Source: Tardiphaga sp051811025 (lineage in GTDB: Bacteria; Pseudomonadota; Alphaproteobacteria; Rhizobiales; Xanthobacteraceae). Taken from it: a stretch of 64,000 bases of DNA. The position numbers were made by a program, and so were the translations under genes. Location: positions 1,116,001 through 1,180,000 of the forward strand of contig NZ_JBPWQE010000001.1 of NCBI RefSeq assembly GCF_051811025.1, given 5' to 3'. The notes beneath the pieces are model-generated. The model saw nothing but the letters and a program-made list of their open reading frames with translations. It made no database searches and was not told the DNA's origin. The number at the start of each line of letters is the position of its first letter. Position 1 is the first letter of the stretch. Below, in pieces: positions 44,344 through 52,109 of the stretch.

Positions 44344-45189
44344 GTGGCAGGTTTCATCAACGTCATCCGCTCCACGCTCGCCGAGTTGGCGAACAGGAAC
44401 GAACCTGCAGCGCCGGTTTTGCCGGTGGGCCTGCCGGCTGCGGTGCGTTCTGTAGCGGAAGATGGCGTGGCGCTGCTGATCAACTATCAGAGCGCCGTCT
44501 ACGCGCAGCTCTACAGCAATCGGCTGCGTCGCTTTGTCGGACGGCGCAATATCAGCGACGAACTGTTCAGCGAGATTGCGCGGCTGCTCGCGATGCGCAT
44601 GAGTTATCACGACCCGATCCGCATTGCGCAGCTCAAGCTGCAGGAGCCGGTGATATCCGGCCGGCCGCCTGTCGTCGACAAGCGGCGGTTCCGGCTGGAT
44701 GAGCTGGTGTCGGCATTGCCGGAGATCGTCGGCGATCCCCTGATGTGGGCGCTCGAGCGCATTTATTGCGCGCATCGCACGGTGCCGATCCGTTTCAGCA
44801 AGGTCAGTATCTGGGGCGTCAAACGTCTTGAACTCGAATCCTGGCTGCGACGCTGGCGCCTGTTGTCGACGCGTTATGAGACGGAGCGCGTCTGGGTCGA
44901 ACGCTGGCTGCATATGATCGATCGCGCGCTGACCAAGCAGCCGGACGCGGCAATGGCCATCGTGCAGACGGCAACCATGATCGAAGGTTACGGCACGGGC
45001 TATCGGCATGGCATGGCCGCCTGGCATCAGATCATCGACGGGCTGGCCAAGCCGGCTTTCGATGGGACGCTGGTTATCACCGATCTGGCGGACGCGATCA
45101 CGCGTGCCCGTGCGGTGCCGCGCGACCCGAAGGGTGACCAATTACGCAAGGCGATCGGCGAACTGCGCGCGCATGCCGTGATAAACTAG
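44344..45189 (+). CDS. Stand-alone DUF6537-like domain protein (IorB C-terminal homologue)
   Basis: A 281-residue soluble protein resembling the C-terminal domain (DUF6537) of large indolepyruvate oxidoreductase beta-family proteins: LPAAVRSVAEDGVALLINYQSAVYAQLY, LARLLAMRMSYHDPIRIAQLKL and the later ALPEIVGDPL. The pyruvate:ferredoxin oxidoreductase gamma domain that normally precedes it is absent, and no oxidoreductase subunit is nearby. So it is either a free-standing accessory subunit or a domain with another role. The recognition is from memory of the family pattern and should be tested by profile search. Probably co-transcribed with the cNMP-binding gene. Confidence 0.6.
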   Translation: MAGFINVIRSTLAELANRNEPAAPVLPVGLPAAVRSVAEDGVALLINYQSAVYAQLYSNRLRRFVGRRNISDELFSEIARLLAMRMSYHDPIRIAQLKLQEPVISGRPPVVDKRRFRLDELVSALPEIVGDPLMWALERIYCAHRTVPIRFSKVSIWGVKRLELESWLRRWRLLSTRYETERVWVERWLHMIDRALTKQPDAAMAIVQTATMIEGYGTGYRHGMAAWHQIIDGLAKPAFDGTLVITDLADAITRARAVPRDPKGDQLRKAIGELRAHAVIN

Positions 45190-45359
45190 CGTGGAAGTGG
45201 AATAGGGGCGAGGATGTCTCGACCGATGGGGCGGCAAGGAAGTGGTGGGTTTTCGGTTCCGCGGCGTGCATTCCCGGTTTCGGAGTGTCATAAATAGGGC
45301 GAGCGATCCAGGCCGGCTCGGCGCGCCGTCCTGTCGTGACCGGTGAGAGGGACGTCAGC

Positions 45360-45764
45360 TTGTTGTTTCCTGCAATGTCGTCGTCGATTGCTCTGGGCGG
45401 GCTCGTCGGGTGGATGCTCGTCCTCACCGTCAAGCATGTGATCGCTGATTTCCTGCTGCAGAACGCCTGGATGGCGATGGGCAAGGATCAGCGGACCGGT
45501 TGGGCGCTGCCGCTGCTGGCGCATTGCGCGATCCATGGCGTGCTGACGACGCTGTTCATTGCCGTTGTACAACCCAAGCTCTGGTTCCTGGGGCTGGTCG
45601 ATTTCGCGATCCACATCACCATCGATCGGCTCAAGGGCATCTGCGTCTCGCATTTCGGGGTGGCGCAGGGCCATCGCTGGTTCTGGTGGCTGATCGGCAT
45701 CGATCAGGCACTGCATCACCTGACCGACTTCTTCCTCACCATCTTCATCGTCGCCAACAGCTGA
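45360..45764 (+). CDS. DUF3307 family membrane protein
   Basis: A 134-residue inner-membrane protein with about four hydrophobic segments. The DUF3307 pattern is visible: TVKHVIADFLLQNAWMAMGK near the start and LVDFAIHITIDRLKG in the middle, with conserved His/Asp residues inside the membrane (HVIAD, HITID, DQALHHLTD). DUF3307 proteins are widespread and of unknown function; the buried His/Asp pattern hints at a membrane-embedded active site. The TTG at 45360 is favoured by AGAGGGA seven nt upstream; GTG at 45336 or ATG at 45375 are alternatives. Confidence 0.82.
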   Translation: MLFPAMSSSIALGGLVGWMLVLTVKHVIADFLLQNAWMAMGKDQRTGWALPLLAHCAIHGVLTTLFIAVVQPKLWFLGLVDFAIHITIDRLKGICVSHFGVAQGHRWFWWLIGIDQALHHLTDFFLTIFIVANS

Positions 45765-45896
45765 TGCGCGTTTGAACGCATCGAGTTCCAATGTGGCGGT
45801 AGCAGGGCACGGCTGCCACATTTCAAACTGTTACTCAAGAGTCGCACACGGCCATTAAGGCTGTTAGTTAACTCTGCGTTAGGAAATTCAACCGCA

Positions 45897-45912
45897 TCCT
45901 CATTAACGAGGA
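45897..45912 (+). promoter_or_regulatory. Hairpin that covers the ribosome binding site of the 45.9-kb gene
   Basis: TCCTC (45897-45901), loop ATTAAC, GAGGA (45908-45912): the right arm is part of the Shine-Dalgarno (GAGGAG) of the gene starting at 45921. A 5-bp stem is weak, so regulation by folding is possible but unproven. Confidence 0.3.
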
Positions 45913-45920
45913 GAAACCCC

Positions 45921-46337
45921 ATGCGGTCCAGCCGTCAAGCTTTTGAGAACGATTTTTGCCCCGTCGAGGAAGATCTGCTCGGTGCAATGTATCGTGCAAA
46001 TGAAAATGGCCTGCCCCATCTCGTGGCCAGCGTTTCATCCGATGTCCGCGCGATGCTGGCTCTGTTCTGCTATCGCCGCAGTCATCTCCACGCTTTGGCG
46101 ATCTCGATCGCATCGAGCTGCAGCGAGCGTGAGCTGATCGAATTCGGTGGCCGCGTCGGTTCTACACTCTACGCGCTGTCGCACGACACCGCTGTGGCGC
46201 GTCCTTCGGTGTCGGCCTATCACAACCGCAAGGCGATCACGCTGTCGACCAAGCCTCTCTCGACGCTGGCGCCGATGGATGATGATCTCGACGACGAGCT
46301 GGATGACAAGGAACTCGCTCACGCCGTCACGGCGTAA
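45921..46337 (+). CDS. Hypothetical protein with acidic C-terminus
   Basis: A 138-residue soluble protein; no family recognised. It is helical in the first 90 residues (PVEEDLLGAMYRANENGLPHLVASVSSDVRAMLALFCYRRSHLHALAI) and ends with a strongly acidic stretch, PMDDDLDDELDDKELAH. The start is well supported by GAGGAG nine nt upstream. It is preceded by a low-GC patch rich in GTTA (45860-45880). It is not obviously in an operon. Function unknown. Confidence 0.7.
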   Translation: MRSSRQAFENDFCPVEEDLLGAMYRANENGLPHLVASVSSDVRAMLALFCYRRSHLHALAISIASSCSERELIEFGGRVGSTLYALSHDTAVARPSVSAYHNRKAITLSTKPLSTLAPMDDDLDDELDDKELAHAVTA

Positions 46338-46348
46338 GCTGACATCAA

Positions 46349-46678
46349 CTACTCTACGGCTGCCAGAATTGGCAGCCCGTGCCGGCGCCGCGCCATGGCA
46401 CATTCGGGATCGCCGGGCATGCAGGTCCGGCACACGTCCGGTCTGACGGCGTAAATCCCGCAGGCTGTGGCCTCTCCAACCTTTCCGTTCAGCGCGCTGC
46501 AGCGGTCTCCGTCGCAGCGCATTCCCGACTCACGATCATTGACATATTTGGCTGGGATCAGATTGAGATCGGCATCGTCTTCGATGGTGAAGCGCGGCCA
46601 GTTGCTGGAATACGAACAGCACGCACCACAGGCTTGGCACGGGCTGGCTTCGCTGATCGTGGCTGCGTCGTTTGTCAT
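46349..46678 (-). CDS. YkgJ family cysteine cluster protein
   Basis: A 109-residue protein with the family CxxCxxCC motif at residues 14-21 (CQACGACC). More cysteines follow in MRCDGDRCSAL, ACGIYAVRPDVCRTCMPGDPEC, a pattern expected to bind zinc or an iron-sulfur cluster. Function of the family is not known; such proteins are often small regulators or metal carriers. The start ATG at 46678 gives the usual length. It is convergent with the 45.9-kb hypothetical gene and lies just downstream of the WYL regulator on the same strand. Confidence 0.9.
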   Translation of the reverse strand: MTNDAATISEASPCQACGACCSYSSNWPRFTIEDDADLNLIPAKYVNDRESGMRCDGDRCSALNGKVGEATACGIYAVRPDVCRTCMPGDPECAMARRRHGLPILAAVE

Positions 46679-46738
46679 GCCGCGGTTTATCGCGATCGGG
46701 CGGGTTTCACCAGCGGCGTAGATGCAGGCTCGGCTGTT

Positions 46739-47437
46739 TCAGGTATCCTGTGGCCGCTCCCAGCTCAGTGTCTTGCGCCATTTGCTGCGCAGCGTTTCGC
46801 GTCGCTCCGGATACTTCTCATCGAGGAAATGCGCCTCGATCGCGCGGTCGGTTCGAAAACTGCGGAAATCCTTGCGAAGCTCGCACCACGCCGCTAGCAG
46901 CCGCACGGCTTCCAGATAACCCACTGCGATCGGCCAGACGACGCGCTCGCTGTTACGACCGGCTTCGTCCCGGTAAAGCAGCCGGACCTTCTTGCCCGCA
47001 TGAATATGCGCACGCATCTGCACCATATCCATACTGTCGGCGGCGCCGTGGAAATCCGGCCGCGCGCGGCTCGCGGGTTCCAGCACGAAGGGGCGCAAGC
47101 GCTCGGGCACGGTGTCCGCGATCTTCGCAATGAGATCCTGTGCCGCCTTGGCCAAGGCCGGATCCGCGTGGCCCATCACCCATTGCGCGCCAAGCACGGC
47201 GGCTTCGATCTCGTCGGGCGTCAGCATCAGCGGCGGCATGTCGAAACCGCGCTCGAGGATATAGCCCATGCCGGCTTCGCCGCGGATCGGGACGCGCTGG
47301 CCCATCAGCGTCGCGATGTCGCGATAGATCGTTCGTTTGGACGTTTCCAGTTCGGCGGCAATGGCATCCGCCGTCAACGGCTTCCGCGTGCGGCGGAGCA
47401 CCTGGATGATCTGAAACAGGCGATCGGCGCGTCTCAT
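46739..47437 (-). CDS. YafY-type WYL-domain transcriptional regulator
   Basis: A 232-residue HTH-WYL regulator. The N-terminal DeoR-like winged helix (RADRLFQIIQVLRRTRKPLTADAIAAELETSKRTIYRDIATL, about residues 3-50) is followed by the WYL domain (about 120-200), where the ligand-binding region includes KVRLLYRDEAGRNSERVVWPIAVGYLEAVRLLAAWCELRKDFRSFRTDR. The WYL core is present in an altered form (ELRKDFRSFR). Known members repress or activate small stress and GST/VOC-type genes. The start at 47437 is 34 nt from a 22-bp inverted repeat that recurs in front of the GST gene. Confidence 0.92.
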   Translation of the reverse strand: MRRADRLFQIIQVLRRTRKPLTADAIAAELETSKRTIYRDIATLMGQRVPIRGEAGMGYILERGFDMPPLMLTPDEIEAAVLGAQWVMGHADPALAKAAQDLIAKIADTVPERLRPFVLEPASRARPDFHGAADSMDMVQMRAHIHAGKKVRLLYRDEAGRNSERVVWPIAVGYLEAVRLLAAWCELRKDFRSFRTDRAIEAHFLDEKYPERRETLRSKWRKTLSWERPQDT

Positions 47438-47470
47438 GGTCGTCTCTCTATCTTCGTTGGCCGATGTCGA

Positions 47471-47492
47471 TGCTGACAGCATGTTGGCAGCA
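47471..47492. promoter_or_regulatory. WYL-regulator operator candidate, site 1
   Basis: A 22-bp inverted repeat with arms TGCTGACAGC (47471-47480) and GTTGGCAGCA (47483-47492) separated by AT. It lies between the divergent WYL regulator gene and the small ORF at 47.54 kb. The same architecture recurs at 47739-47760. Confidence 0.65.
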
Positions 47493-47540
47493 GGGGGCAG
47501 TCATACAGGACCCAGGTTCAAACGAACGAAGGATTCTGCA

Positions 47541-47744
47541 ATGACCGCTTTCGATAGCCTCGAGGCATTTTCGCATGATGACTGGCTCTGGCGCATCCGG
47601 GTATGGCTGCTCGAACGCACAATTTTTGTCCTGTCCGGAGACCTCCGCTGGGCCCTGATCGGGCTCGGCTGGCGCATGGTTTCCAGCGCGGCGGTCCAGA
47701 CGCGTGTCTGGGTCGTGGGTGCGACCCGGCGTGACCACTGCTGA
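47541..47744 (+). CDS. Small hypothetical protein between two WYL operator sites
   Basis: A 67-residue protein, not recognised. It is Trp-rich (DDWLWRIRVWLLERTIFVLSG, then WALIGLGWRM, VWVVG), amphipathic and probably membrane-associated rather than spanning. The ATG at 47541 is preceded by AAGGATTCTGC, an acceptable ribosome binding site. Its stop codon lies inside operator site 2, upstream of the GST gene. The tight packing suggests it belongs to the regulator's operon, but it may be a spurious frame. Confidence 0.45.
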   Translation: MTAFDSLEAFSHDDWLWRIRVWLLERTIFVLSGDLRWALIGLGWRMVSSAAVQTRVWVVGATRRDHC

Positions 47745-47760
47745 CACCACGGTGGCAGCA
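47739..47760. promoter_or_regulatory. WYL-regulator operator candidate, site 2
   Basis: A 22-bp inverted repeat with arms TGCTGACACC (47739-47748) and GGTGGCAGCA (47751-47760) separated by AC, identical in layout to site 1 and differing at three arm positions. It lies 43 nt upstream of the GST-like gene. Confidence 0.65.
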
Positions 47761-47802
47761 GCGGCTGCCTAGTCTCGTCCTCTCAATACCAGGAGAACTG
47801 CA

Positions 47803-48528
47803 ATGATCATCCTACATGGTGCTGGCGCCGGCTTTGGCCTGCCTGAAATCAGCCCTTTCGTGACCAAAACCGAGGTCCAGCTCAAGATGGCTGGCTTGCC
47901 CTATCAGAAGCAACCGGCACGGCCGCAAGATTCGCCGAAAGGACAGATGCCTTATATCGACGACGGGGCTCAGTGCATTGCCGACTCCACTTTTATTCGC
48001 GCCTACATCGAACATAAGTACGACGTGGATTTCGATAAGGGTCTCGATCTCGCCCAGCGCGCTCAAGCCTGGGCGATCGAGCGGATGATCGAGCATCATC
48101 TCTACTGGTCACTTGTCGGGGTGCGCTGGGTCGATAGCGATAATTTCGCCAAGGGACCGTCCCACTTCTTCGACGGCATTCCGGAAGCTCAGCGCGACGA
48201 GATTCGTGCATCCGCCCGGAAGTCCGTCATTCAGAGCCATCTGGCGAACGGTCTTGGCCGGCATCCTGCGGATGAGGCCCTCCAACTCGCCGATCGTTCG
48301 CTGATGGCGCTGTCGGTACTGCTGGCCGGAAAGTCTCACCTGATGAGCAACCGTCCCGCCGGTGTCGACGCAACCGCATTCGGCGTCCTGGCGGGGATCC
48401 TGGCGCCGCTGTTTCCGTCGCCCTTGCAGCGTCAGTTGCAGCGTTACGGCAATCTCGTCGCTTATGTCGATCGCATGATGGCAGAGTATTATCCCGAGCA
48501 CGTCTGGCAGTGCAGCGTCGCTGCCTGA
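47803..48528 (+). CDS. Glutathione S-transferase family protein
   Basis: A 241-residue GST-fold protein. The thioredoxin-like N-terminal domain (about residues 1-80) has SPFVTKTEVQLKMAGLPYQ and KGQMPYIDDGAQCIADSTFIRAYIE, where the Pro-Tyr cis-proline and the ADST glutathione-binding serine are typical. The C-terminal helical domain follows, with NRPAGVDATAFGVLAGIL being the N-capping-box helix. It resembles the metaxin/Fax-like branch. Detoxification or redox roles are likely but the substrate is unknown. Control by the WYL regulator is suggested by the operator 43 nt upstream. The start follows AGGAGAACTGC. Confidence 0.9.
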   Translation: MIILHGAGAGFGLPEISPFVTKTEVQLKMAGLPYQKQPARPQDSPKGQMPYIDDGAQCIADSTFIRAYIEHKYDVDFDKGLDLAQRAQAWAIERMIEHHLYWSLVGVRWVDSDNFAKGPSHFFDGIPEAQRDEIRASARKSVIQSHLANGLGRHPADEALQLADRSLMALSVLLAGKSHLMSNRPAGVDATAFGVLAGILAPLFPSPLQRQLQRYGNLVAYVDRMMAEYYPEHVWQCSVAA

Positions 48529-48541
48529 CGCTGCGTGGCCT

Positions 48542-49168
48542 TCAACGCGGCGACGCTGCACCCTTCAGCGTCGCCAGTTCTGCTTCCAGCTCGACGATCC
48601 GTGCTTCGCGGGCTGCCAGTGCCGCTGCGACATCGGCTGCATCGAATTTCTGCGGGATATGCTGTGGGCAATTGGTGTCCCATGCGCCGATCGTGAACAG
48701 GATCACCTGTTCGGGCTTGGCACGATAACCTTGCGGCATTAGCGACGCCAACAGCGCCGGATCGTCCTCGACCACCCGCGCGGTACCCCAGAGCTTGACG
48801 CGTCGGCGATGCGCGTAATCCATGATGAAGATGTTGGCCTTCGGATTCTCGGCGAGATTGCCCTGGGTGATGTATTGCCGATTGCCGCTATAGTCCGCAA
48901 AGGCCAGCGTCTGCTTGTCGAGGATCTTCACGAAGCCCTTCGGTCCGCCGCGATGCTGCATATAAGGCTGCCCGTCAGCGCTGGCGGTAGCCAGAAAGAA
49001 GCTGTTCGCCTCGGCAAGAAACGCTGCGAGATTGTCGTCGACTTCGGTGCGCCAGCCGCCGTTTTCCTCGACATGCGCATAGCCGGAACGCGACCCCTTG
49101 CGGGTCTGGATCGCCTTGACGGTCGGCGTGAAAGCAATGTCGCTGGAATAGGTGTGGATGTCTGACAT
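48542..49168 (-). CDS. Pyridoxamine 5'-phosphate oxidase-fold FMN-binding protein
   Basis: A 208-residue protein of the PNPOx-like flavin/F420-binding split-barrel fold. AFLAEANSFFLATASADGQPYMQHRGGPKGFVKI and YAHRRRVKLWGTARVV are the expected elements, and the end is a short coiled coil (AALAAREARIVELEAELATL). Such proteins reduce or protect against small molecules with FMN; the substrate is unknown. It is divergent from a LysR gene, whose T-N11-A type site lies between the two, so it is a probable LysR target. The start follows GGGAGTAAGCC. Confidence 0.9.
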   Translation of the reverse strand: MSDIHTYSSDIAFTPTVKAIQTRKGSRSGYAHVEENGGWRTEVDDNLAAFLAEANSFFLATASADGQPYMQHRGGPKGFVKILDKQTLAFADYSGNRQYITQGNLAENPKANIFIMDYAHRRRVKLWGTARVVEDDPALLASLMPQGYRAKPEQVILFTIGAWDTNCPQHIPQKFDAADVAAALAAREARIVELEAELATLKGAASPR

Positions 49169-49263
49169 GGCTTACTCCCTGTTGGAGCCGCGAACGGGAT
49201 GCGTTCTCCGTAGGCCATAAAGTGGCTCCTTCCTCTCGCAAGAACAATCGTTGGAGTTGACAC

Positions 49264-49284
49264 TTCATTATTGCGATATATGAA
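49264..49284. promoter_or_regulatory. Candidate LysR binding site (T-N11-A type)
   Basis: TTCAT (49264-49268), 11 nt, ATGAA (49280-49284) is an inverted repeat of the LysR T-N11-A form, nine nt before the lysR start and 96 nt before the divergent FMN-protein gene. Confidence 0.4.
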
Positions 49285-49292
49285 ATGATCCG

Positions 49293-50192
49293 ATGGATCG
49301 GATCGAAGCAATGACCGTCTTCGTCGCCGTGGCGGACCTGCAGGGGTTTGCGCCTGCGGCCCGCAAGCTCGGATTCTCCGCCTCGGCGGTCACCCGCATG
49401 GTGGCGGCGCTGGAGGAGCGCCTTGGCGCCCGCCTGCTGCAGCGGACCACGCGTTCGGTCATGCTGACGGATGTCGGCGCGCGCTATCTGCATCGGGCGC
49501 GCCAGATTCTCGCGGATATCGAGGAGGCCGAAGGCTCCGCACAGGCCGAACGGGCGCGGCCGAGCGGGCGTCTGGTTGTCTCGGCACCGGTTGGCTTCGG
49601 ACGCCTGCATGTCACGCCGTTGATCTCGGCCTATCTGCAGCGCTACGCGGACGTATCCGGTGAATTGCGGCTGACCGATCGCATGGTCAGCCTGGTGGAG
49701 GACGGGATCGATGTCGCCGTCCGGATCGGTCATCTCCCCGATTCTAGTCTGGTGGCGCGCCAGGTCGGCAGCATGCCGCGCGTCGTTGTGGCGTCGCCAG
49801 ATTATCTGGCGCGGCGCGGCCAACCAAAGACGCCGGACGACATCGTGAAGCACGATACGATCCAGTTTGGTGTCATTGCATCAACGCCGGAATGGCGCTT
49901 CGTGCAGGATGGCGACGACATTCGCATCACGCATATGCCGCGTTTCACGACCGACGTTGCCGATGCCGCCATCTGGCATGCCGAGCATGGTGGCGGCCTG
50001 ACCCGCGTACTGGCCTATCAGGCGGCAGACGCGCTGGCGGCCGGGCGCCTCAAACGCGTGCTCACGGAGTTCGAGCCGCCGGCGGTACCGATCCACATCG
50101 TCTATCCGACCTCGCGCTTACTCTCGGCGAAAGTGCGCGTCTTCATCGATCTCGCCGCCGATACCTGCCTGTGGGATTTCAGCAAGCGATAG
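49293..50192 (+). CDS. LysR family transcriptional regulator
   Basis: A 299-residue LysR-type regulator. The winged HTH (about residues 1-60) is AVADLQGFAPAARKLGFSASAVTRMVAALEERLGARLLQRTTR, a pattern typical of the CrgA/DsdC-like branch. The effector domain (about 90-290) includes SGRLVVSAPVGFGRLHVTPLI and DGIDVAVRIGHLPDSSLVARQVG. It most likely controls the divergent PNPOx-like gene. The inducer is unknown. Start ATG at 49293; no strong ribosome binding site is seen. Confidence 0.93.
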   Translation: MDRIEAMTVFVAVADLQGFAPAARKLGFSASAVTRMVAALEERLGARLLQRTTRSVMLTDVGARYLHRARQILADIEEAEGSAQAERARPSGRLVVSAPVGFGRLHVTPLISAYLQRYADVSGELRLTDRMVSLVEDGIDVAVRIGHLPDSSLVARQVGSMPRVVVASPDYLARRGQPKTPDDIVKHDTIQFGVIASTPEWRFVQDGDDIRITHMPRFTTDVADAAIWHAEHGGGLTRVLAYQAADALAAGRLKRVLTEFEPPAVPIHIVYPTSRLLSAKVRVFIDLAADTCLWDFSKR

Positions 50193-50198
50193 CTTTCG

Positions 50199-50618
50199 CT
50201 ACACTTTTGGTGGGGCCACGCTGAACGTGCCATTCGCTCGGGCGCAAGGCTCGTCATCCGCTGATATCAGCGCCTGCGCAAAGCAGAGACGTTTGCCGGT
50301 CTTGATTACCTCGGTGTCTATCTGCAGCCATTGTCCGACCTGTGCTGAGCCGAGAAAATCGGCGGAGAGATTGACGGTGAGCAGCCGTGTGCCGCCGCCG
50401 AGCACATGGCCGCAGCTCAGGCCCATCGCATTATCGGCCAGCGCTGTGATCAGCCCGCCATGCGCCATGCCGCGCGAATTGGTATGCGCTTCGGCGATCC
50501 GGAGACCGAGGATGACATTGGTGTCGGTCACCTTGGAATAGATCGGCTCCCACGGGGCGGTGAGGGGGCTTTTGCGATAGTGTGGCGCGAAGCCGTGGGG
50601 GATGGTGGTGTCGGTCAT
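50199..50618 (-). CDS. PaaI family thioesterase
   Basis: A 139-residue hotdog-fold thioesterase. NSRGMAHGGLITALADNAMGLSCG is the PaaI active-site region, with the HGG turn and the acidic D in ALADNAMG. It probably releases CoA from a stalled acyl- or aryl-CoA; proximity to pobA and the ligase genes suggests an aromatic-CoA editing role. Start at 50618 is preceded by GGATG; the longer frame from 50663 is not needed. It is convergent with the LysR gene. Confidence 0.9.
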   Translation of the reverse strand: MTDTTIPHGFAPHYRKSPLTAPWEPIYSKVTDTNVILGLRIAEAHTNSRGMAHGGLITALADNAMGLSCGHVLGGGTRLLTVNLSADFLGSAQVGQWLQIDTEVIKTGKRLCFAQALISADDEPCARANGTFSVAPPKV

Positions 50619-50731
50619 GGCGCATCCATCTGGATTGTTTGCGCTATTGAAGCGAAAGCACACGCAAAGGACAGACCAACAAAGTTTGAAACGGGTCTGA
50701 CGGCCGTTTAAAACAAGGCACGTCTACGATC

Positions 50732-51907
50732 CTAATACGGCAGCCCGACGTAATTCTCCGCCAGCGATGCCGTCGCGACGTCCGAATGCACGACGTAATC
50801 GAGTTCAGCCTGCTGCAGCTTCGTGCCGAAGCCGTCATTGTCGGGGAAGCGGTGCATCATCGAGGTCATCCACCACGAAAAGCGCACGGCCTTCCACACG
50901 CGCTTCAGCGCGATGGCCGAATAGAAGTCGAGACCGCTTGAGGATTTCTCGTCGTAGAATTCGCGCAGCGCCATCGATAGGTAATGGACGTCGGAGGCCG
51001 CGAGGTTGAGCCCCTTGGCGCCGGTCGGCGGCACGATGTGGGCGGCGTCGCCGGCCAAAAAGAGCCTTCCGAAGCGCATCGGTTCCGCGACAAAACTACG
51101 CAGCGGCGCGATGCTCTTTTCCAGCGACGGGCCAGTGATGAGGCTTTCGGCGGCCTCCGTGTCGAGGCGGCGGCGCAACTCGTCCCAGAACATGTCGTCT
51201 GTCCAGTTCTCGACTTTTTCGTCGAGGGAGCACTGGACGTAATATCGGCTGCGCGTCATCGAGCGCATCGAGCACAGCGCGAAGCCGCGTTGGTGATTGG
51301 TGTAGATCAGCTCATGCGACACTGGCGGCGTATCCGAGAGCAGGCCGAGCCAGCCGAACGGATAGACGCGCTCGAAAGTCTGCATGGCGGAGGCCGGAAC
51401 ACTCTGCCGTGACACGCCGTGGAACCCATCGCAGCCGGCGATGAAATCGCAGGAGATCTCGTGGCTTATGCCGTCCTTGACATAGCGGACGCGCGGGCTT
51501 GTGCCGTCGAAATCATGGAGCGAGACGTTGTCGGCGTCATAGACTGTGGTCAGCCCGGCCGCGTCGCGGGCATCCATCAGGTCGCGGGTGACTTCGGTCT
51601 GGCCATAGACGGTGACGACCTTGCCGCCAGACGCTTTCTTCAGGTCGAGGCGGTGGCGAATTCCGCCGAACAGCAATTCGATGCCATCATGGATCAGGCC
51701 TTCATGGTGCAGACGCTCGGTAATCCCCAGCTTTTCAAGGAGGCCAACGGTGCCCTGTTCGAGCACGCCGGCGCGGATGCGGGCGAGGACATAGTCGCGG
51801 TCCTTGCGCTCGAGAATGACGTTATCGATCCCATAGGCGTGCAATAGTTGCCCAAGCAACATTCCAGCCGGACCAGCTCCAATGATTGCAACTTTTGTGC
51901 GCAACAT
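50732..51907 (-). CDS. pobA: 4-Hydroxybenzoate 3-monooxygenase
   Basis: FAD-dependent hydroxylase converting 4-hydroxybenzoate to protocatechuate with NAD(P)H and O2. The 391-residue length fits PobA. The FAD dinucleotide-binding motif GAGPAG lies at about residues 10-15, followed by the DG motif in CDFIAGCDGFHG and the GD motif in FLAGDAAHIVPPTGAKGLNLA. ARIRAGVLEQGTV is a PobA-typical stretch. The start follows GGGAGCAG. It is divergent from the TRAP transporter operon and shares a TTATA-N3-TATAA inverted repeat with the crotonase-ligase operon, so it is likely part of a hydroxycinnamate-to-protocatechuate route. Confidence 0.97.
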   Translation of the reverse strand: MLRTKVAIIGAGPAGMLLGQLLHAYGIDNVILERKDRDYVLARIRAGVLEQGTVGLLEKLGITERLHHEGLIHDGIELLFGGIRHRLDLKKASGGKVVTVYGQTEVTRDLMDARDAAGLTTVYDADNVSLHDFDGTSPRVRYVKDGISHEISCDFIAGCDGFHGVSRQSVPASAMQTFERVYPFGWLGLLSDTPPVSHELIYTNHQRGFALCSMRSMTRSRYYVQCSLDEKVENWTDDMFWDELRRRLDTEAAESLITGPSLEKSIAPLRSFVAEPMRFGRLFLAGDAAHIVPPTGAKGLNLAASDVHYLSMALREFYDEKSSSGLDFYSAIALKRVWKAVRFSWWMTSMMHRFPDNDGFGTKLQQAELDYVVHSDVATASLAENYVGLPY

Positions 51908-51946
51908 CTGCTCCCGCGTTGATATAGGCTCTGTCGTCCGACTGAG

Positions 51947-51958
51947 TTGACAAGTCAA
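51947..51958. promoter_or_regulatory. Inverted repeat near the pobA promoter
   Basis: TTGAC-AA-GTCAA (51947-51958), with a TTGACA -35-like hexamer in it, lies 40 nt upstream of pobA. It may be a second operator or part of a rightward promoter. Confidence 0.35.
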
Positions 51959-52014
51959 GCGCGGTCGCGACACTAGCCGCGCAGCACGTGCAGTCGCACT
52001 GCTTGCAAAGATGA

Positions 52015-52027
52015 TTATAACATATAA
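52015..52027. promoter_or_regulatory. TTATA-N3-TATAA operator candidate (pobA/TRAP side)
   Basis: TTATA-ACA-TATAA (52015-52027) is a perfect inverted repeat in an AT-rich patch between divergent pobA and dctP. Flanking TTGCAAAG (52003-52010) and TTTGCAAA (52033-52040) bracket it. The same 13-bp form occurs at 56933-56945. Confidence 0.6.
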
Positions 52028-52109
52028 CAATATTTGCAAAGGGCCGTTCAAGGTCCGGTGAACACGTTCGAAAGAACACGTCCGAACGGACGCAGAGGGA
52101 GAGACGTCG

